Shown one piece after another: positions 61,166 to 64,000 of a stretch of 64,000 nucleotides of DNA; within the stretch, counting starts at the first letter, position 1; each line of letters begins with the position of its first letter. Source of the stretch: Escallonia rubra (lineage: Eukaryota; Streptophyta; Magnoliopsida; Escalloniales; Escalloniaceae). The translations under genes and the position numbers were made by a program. The notes beneath the pieces are model-generated. The model had not been told where the DNA came from. It made no database searches and saw only the letters and a program-made list of their open reading frames with translations. The DNA is taken from the NCBI GenBank assembly GCA_033065855.1, contig JAVXUO010001066.1:310001-374000 (forward strand), written 5' to 3'.

Positions 61166-64000
61166 ATGGCATTTTATTAGAGCAGGGACAAGCGAGAGGT
61201 AATATGTAGTGTATAAGAAGCCTTTGATTTTTCTAACAATGCTGTCATACTCCCATGAGTACTGTTTTCTGTTTTCCTTTTGGCAAGATTTGAGAAGACC
61301 TTCCCTGTCAGCTTTGCTTGGCCTGGACCTTGTGTATGATAGTCATTGGGTTGAAAGAAGCCCCTTTGAACACATGATACTAATTTTAATGTCATTTACA
61401 ACTTGATGCTTGGTATAAAATAGGATGTGAAACACATGACGATAGCATCTTATATATTAATTTCAACAATTTCACTCTCATTTTCTCGTAACAGATAATT
61501 GGTTCTATCTTTTATGTTGGCAATGGAAGTTTGGTAATACAATTCAATGGAAAAGAAAAGGCAAAAAAATGGACTTGCTTCAACTTTTTTTCTATCTTGC
61601 GTTTTGATGTAAGACCTGATATTTTGTGTGTATGCATGTGTGAGAGTGCGCGCGTGTGCGTATAGTGGACGTGTGTAATTTATTTTTAGACACAAATGCC
61701 CTTATACACTTTTACATATTACATCAATGCCTTTCAAATATTATCACCTCGGTAATTGCTGGCTTATCTCAGACCGCTTTCACGTTCCCTTTTCATGTAA
61801 ACGACTCTACATCTTCATATATCTCTCATAATTTAATTGTTGTGACTTCTCCGTCTCCACTATGTCAAGTGGCAAGATGATTAACATTTGCCCTTGTTAT
61901 CCAAGGTTGTTCAGAGGTAACTTAATTCTATATTCTTAAGCTTAGTTGCTTAATATAACGAAGGCTAAAATCCTTTTTGAGTATGTAAGTTTGAAACAAG
62001 TGTTGATTTATGAGTTTATCAAGCTTCCAACTCTATAAAAGTAAGTTCCCGAACCTCTTCTGACAATTACAAACTTTGACTTTTTTAGGAGGATGCATGA
62101 TAATAGGGTCTATTATAGGTGTCCGTTTTTACCATATATATCACAATATTATCAGCACCAAGATTCTAAATTTTTTTTTTGGCCGGGAGAAAAAGTTCTA
62201 CAGATAAAATTGTGGGAGTCAAGCATTTACTTTTCAGGATGGGGTATTTTATTTGATGTTAAATGACAAATATGCAGTATGATTAAGATAGATTGTGTCT
62301 AAGTCGTTAATAAATTTGAAAACAACCCATGTACTAGATATGGAGAGCTATCGAATTTGGAGCGGACACCCAACCCTCTAAAACAAATTTATGAAGATAT
62401 TCTTACAAAATTGTGAACATGTAAACGTTATTTGACTACGTGTACGGTGTGAATCTTCTATTCTTGTATATGATGAAGTCACTTTCTCACTTTTATAAAT
62501 TATGCCTTAGAGGCTTTATCAAATAGAAAAAGTGATGGAAATTTATTACTTAGAGCTCAAAAATAGATTGGATAAGAGAAATTCCATGTGAATCACAAAA
62601 ATAGAAGAAGCCTATTCCCAGCCATGGCCTAAAATAACCTACAAAGTTATGATTTCAATAATTTTCTGTTGAGAAATTACCACACATCAACTTTTCCTTT
62701 TAAAATGTTGAAATTACACGTCAATGACTTATTTAGTCATTTATAATGAATATAAGAACTGCAATGTGCTTGAGTTCCTAACCAGATACTTCTTCTTGTT
62801 AATAAACTGAACATGCTTTCCGAATTTTGTATGGCATCGTTATGATTTCTAACGATTTTCTAAAAGCAAAGCACATTGTTGTTTCACAAATCTGTTATAG
62901 TAATCATCCTCCATATTATCTTTTGAGTCTATGCTTACTCCAAGGTCCCGTCAAGCATCTACTTGATTTTTTTTAATACCATATTTTTCTAACGGCCATT
63001 ATTTAAATCAGAGGCTGCTTGAAAATTATCGAGATAAAACTCACTCAACTGTGGAGAACCATACTTGTATAAATGATACGGGTTGTAGTCAGTCCACGTT
63101 AGTAAAGTATTTATTTAAGTACACTCACAAGAAACACGAAAAAGTAAACCAAAGTTCTTGAAGAAAATGTTGCGAATAAAATTTTGGTAGGTTACAACCT
63201 AAGTAGAAAAGTTAACGGAACTAAATAGTAAATAAATATTCACATCAACTAAAAATGGACATCAAGAGGGCAAAAAAAATTATATAATTTAGCCTAAGTT
63301 AACGTTCGAGAAATGCAACTATCACAATTTTTAATAGATGAAATACTTTTGATATTAACTAGAAGACCAAAATTCTAGCTACATTGATACTGCAGGAATG
63401 TAAATCCCTATCTCTAATATAGGTGCAATGTTTTCCGATGGACTGGTAGAACATGAGAGGAGTTATTGAAATAGTTTGGCCACTAAGTTTATCTAGGGAG
63501 ACTGTAATCCTTGATCTCAGCAGATTGTTGATTCGTGGTTTGCTAAATTTTGACATTAATTTTTTTTTCAGTCTTACATGCTACATACGTGGTTAAAAAA
63601 GGTAATTGCCATACTTGTTCCATGTTTATAAATGGCTTCTATGAGCAAATTTTTTTGACTTGTACCCATATTCTCATATGCCAGTTGCTTAGCAATCAAT
63701 ATGTTGAATTGCGTATATATTTTCTCTTAATTCTTTACTAAATTTTTGTTGTGACGCATATTGATTTTTTTAACTATGAACCCTGTACATATTGGTGTTC
63801 ACATGCACTCAACTAGTAATTATTAAAAACTTTCAACCTAAAGTCACTAAATCCTTCTAAATTGGCCAACGCTCACGATCTTTATCGTTGTTTTGTTTCT
63901 TATTTTGTTACGTACTTTCGCATTCCTACTACTTAGTGCGTGTTAGTTTTATCAGCTCTTACGCTCCCACTTTCGCGCTTCCACTAGAGTCGATCGCGAG
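61166..64000. other. Intergenic, AT-rich, no gene seen
   Basis: Open frames are short and lack domains or credible splice structure. A short (TG)n-like run occurs at about 61628-61660. Nothing else can be supported up to the window edge. Confidence 0.55.

Overview
The window is nuclear DNA from a flowering plant, most likely a eudicot. Its genes are split by many GT-AG introns, the proteins have plant-specific family matches, intergenic DNA is AT-rich, and microsatellites and plant-type transposons (hAT, Mutator-like, Stowaway-like, RTE-type and L1-type LINE) are common. The species cannot be told from the sequence. Nothing prokaryotic, organellar or viral was seen.

Four protein-coding genes can be built, three of them exon by exon with every splice phase consistent. 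(1) A TET18/TOM2A-like tetraspanin lies on the minus strand (5096 back to 505; 6 exons, 272 aa). (2) A GDSL esterase/lipase of the LTL1/cutin-synthase-like group lies on the plus strand (11305-14527; 5 exons, 365 aa), with a TATA box and an epidermal L1-box motif upstream. (3) An RNI-like leucine-rich-repeat protein lies on the plus strand (17664-28060); its C-terminal three quarters are clear, but two N-terminal exon boundaries are unresolved. (4) CLASP, the microtubule-associated CLIP-associated protein, lies on the plus strand (41517-59389; 21 exons, 1439 aa). From memory, the homologues of genes 1, 3 and 4 are close neighbours on Arabidopsis chromosome 2 (around At2g20190-At2g20230), so this looks like a conserved microsyntenic block with a GDSL gene placed inside it.

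The genes are unrelated in function: a membrane scaffold, a secreted cuticle-type esterase, an LRR protein of unknown role and a cortical microtubule regulator. There is no operon-like logic. The rest of the window is transposon-shaped. The richest stretch is 28-37 kb: a decayed RTE-type LINE (about 29.1-30.6 kb), then a hAT-type element (33601-37020) with an exact 8-bp target-site duplication. Nested inside that element is a 2.3-kb foldback element with terminal inverted repeats of about 580 bp, bracketed by TA microsatellites. Other elements include a Mutator-like element in the tetraspanin intron, a 1.5-kb TIR element full of CA repeats between the GDSL and LRR genes, a hairpin cluster inside TA microsatellites in a GDSL intron, Stowaway-like MITEs in CLASP introns, a 3' LINE tail in the last CLASP intron and a LINE RNase H fragment downstream of CLASP.

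No convincing new biological system was found. The most unusual object is the nested hAT/foldback structure.
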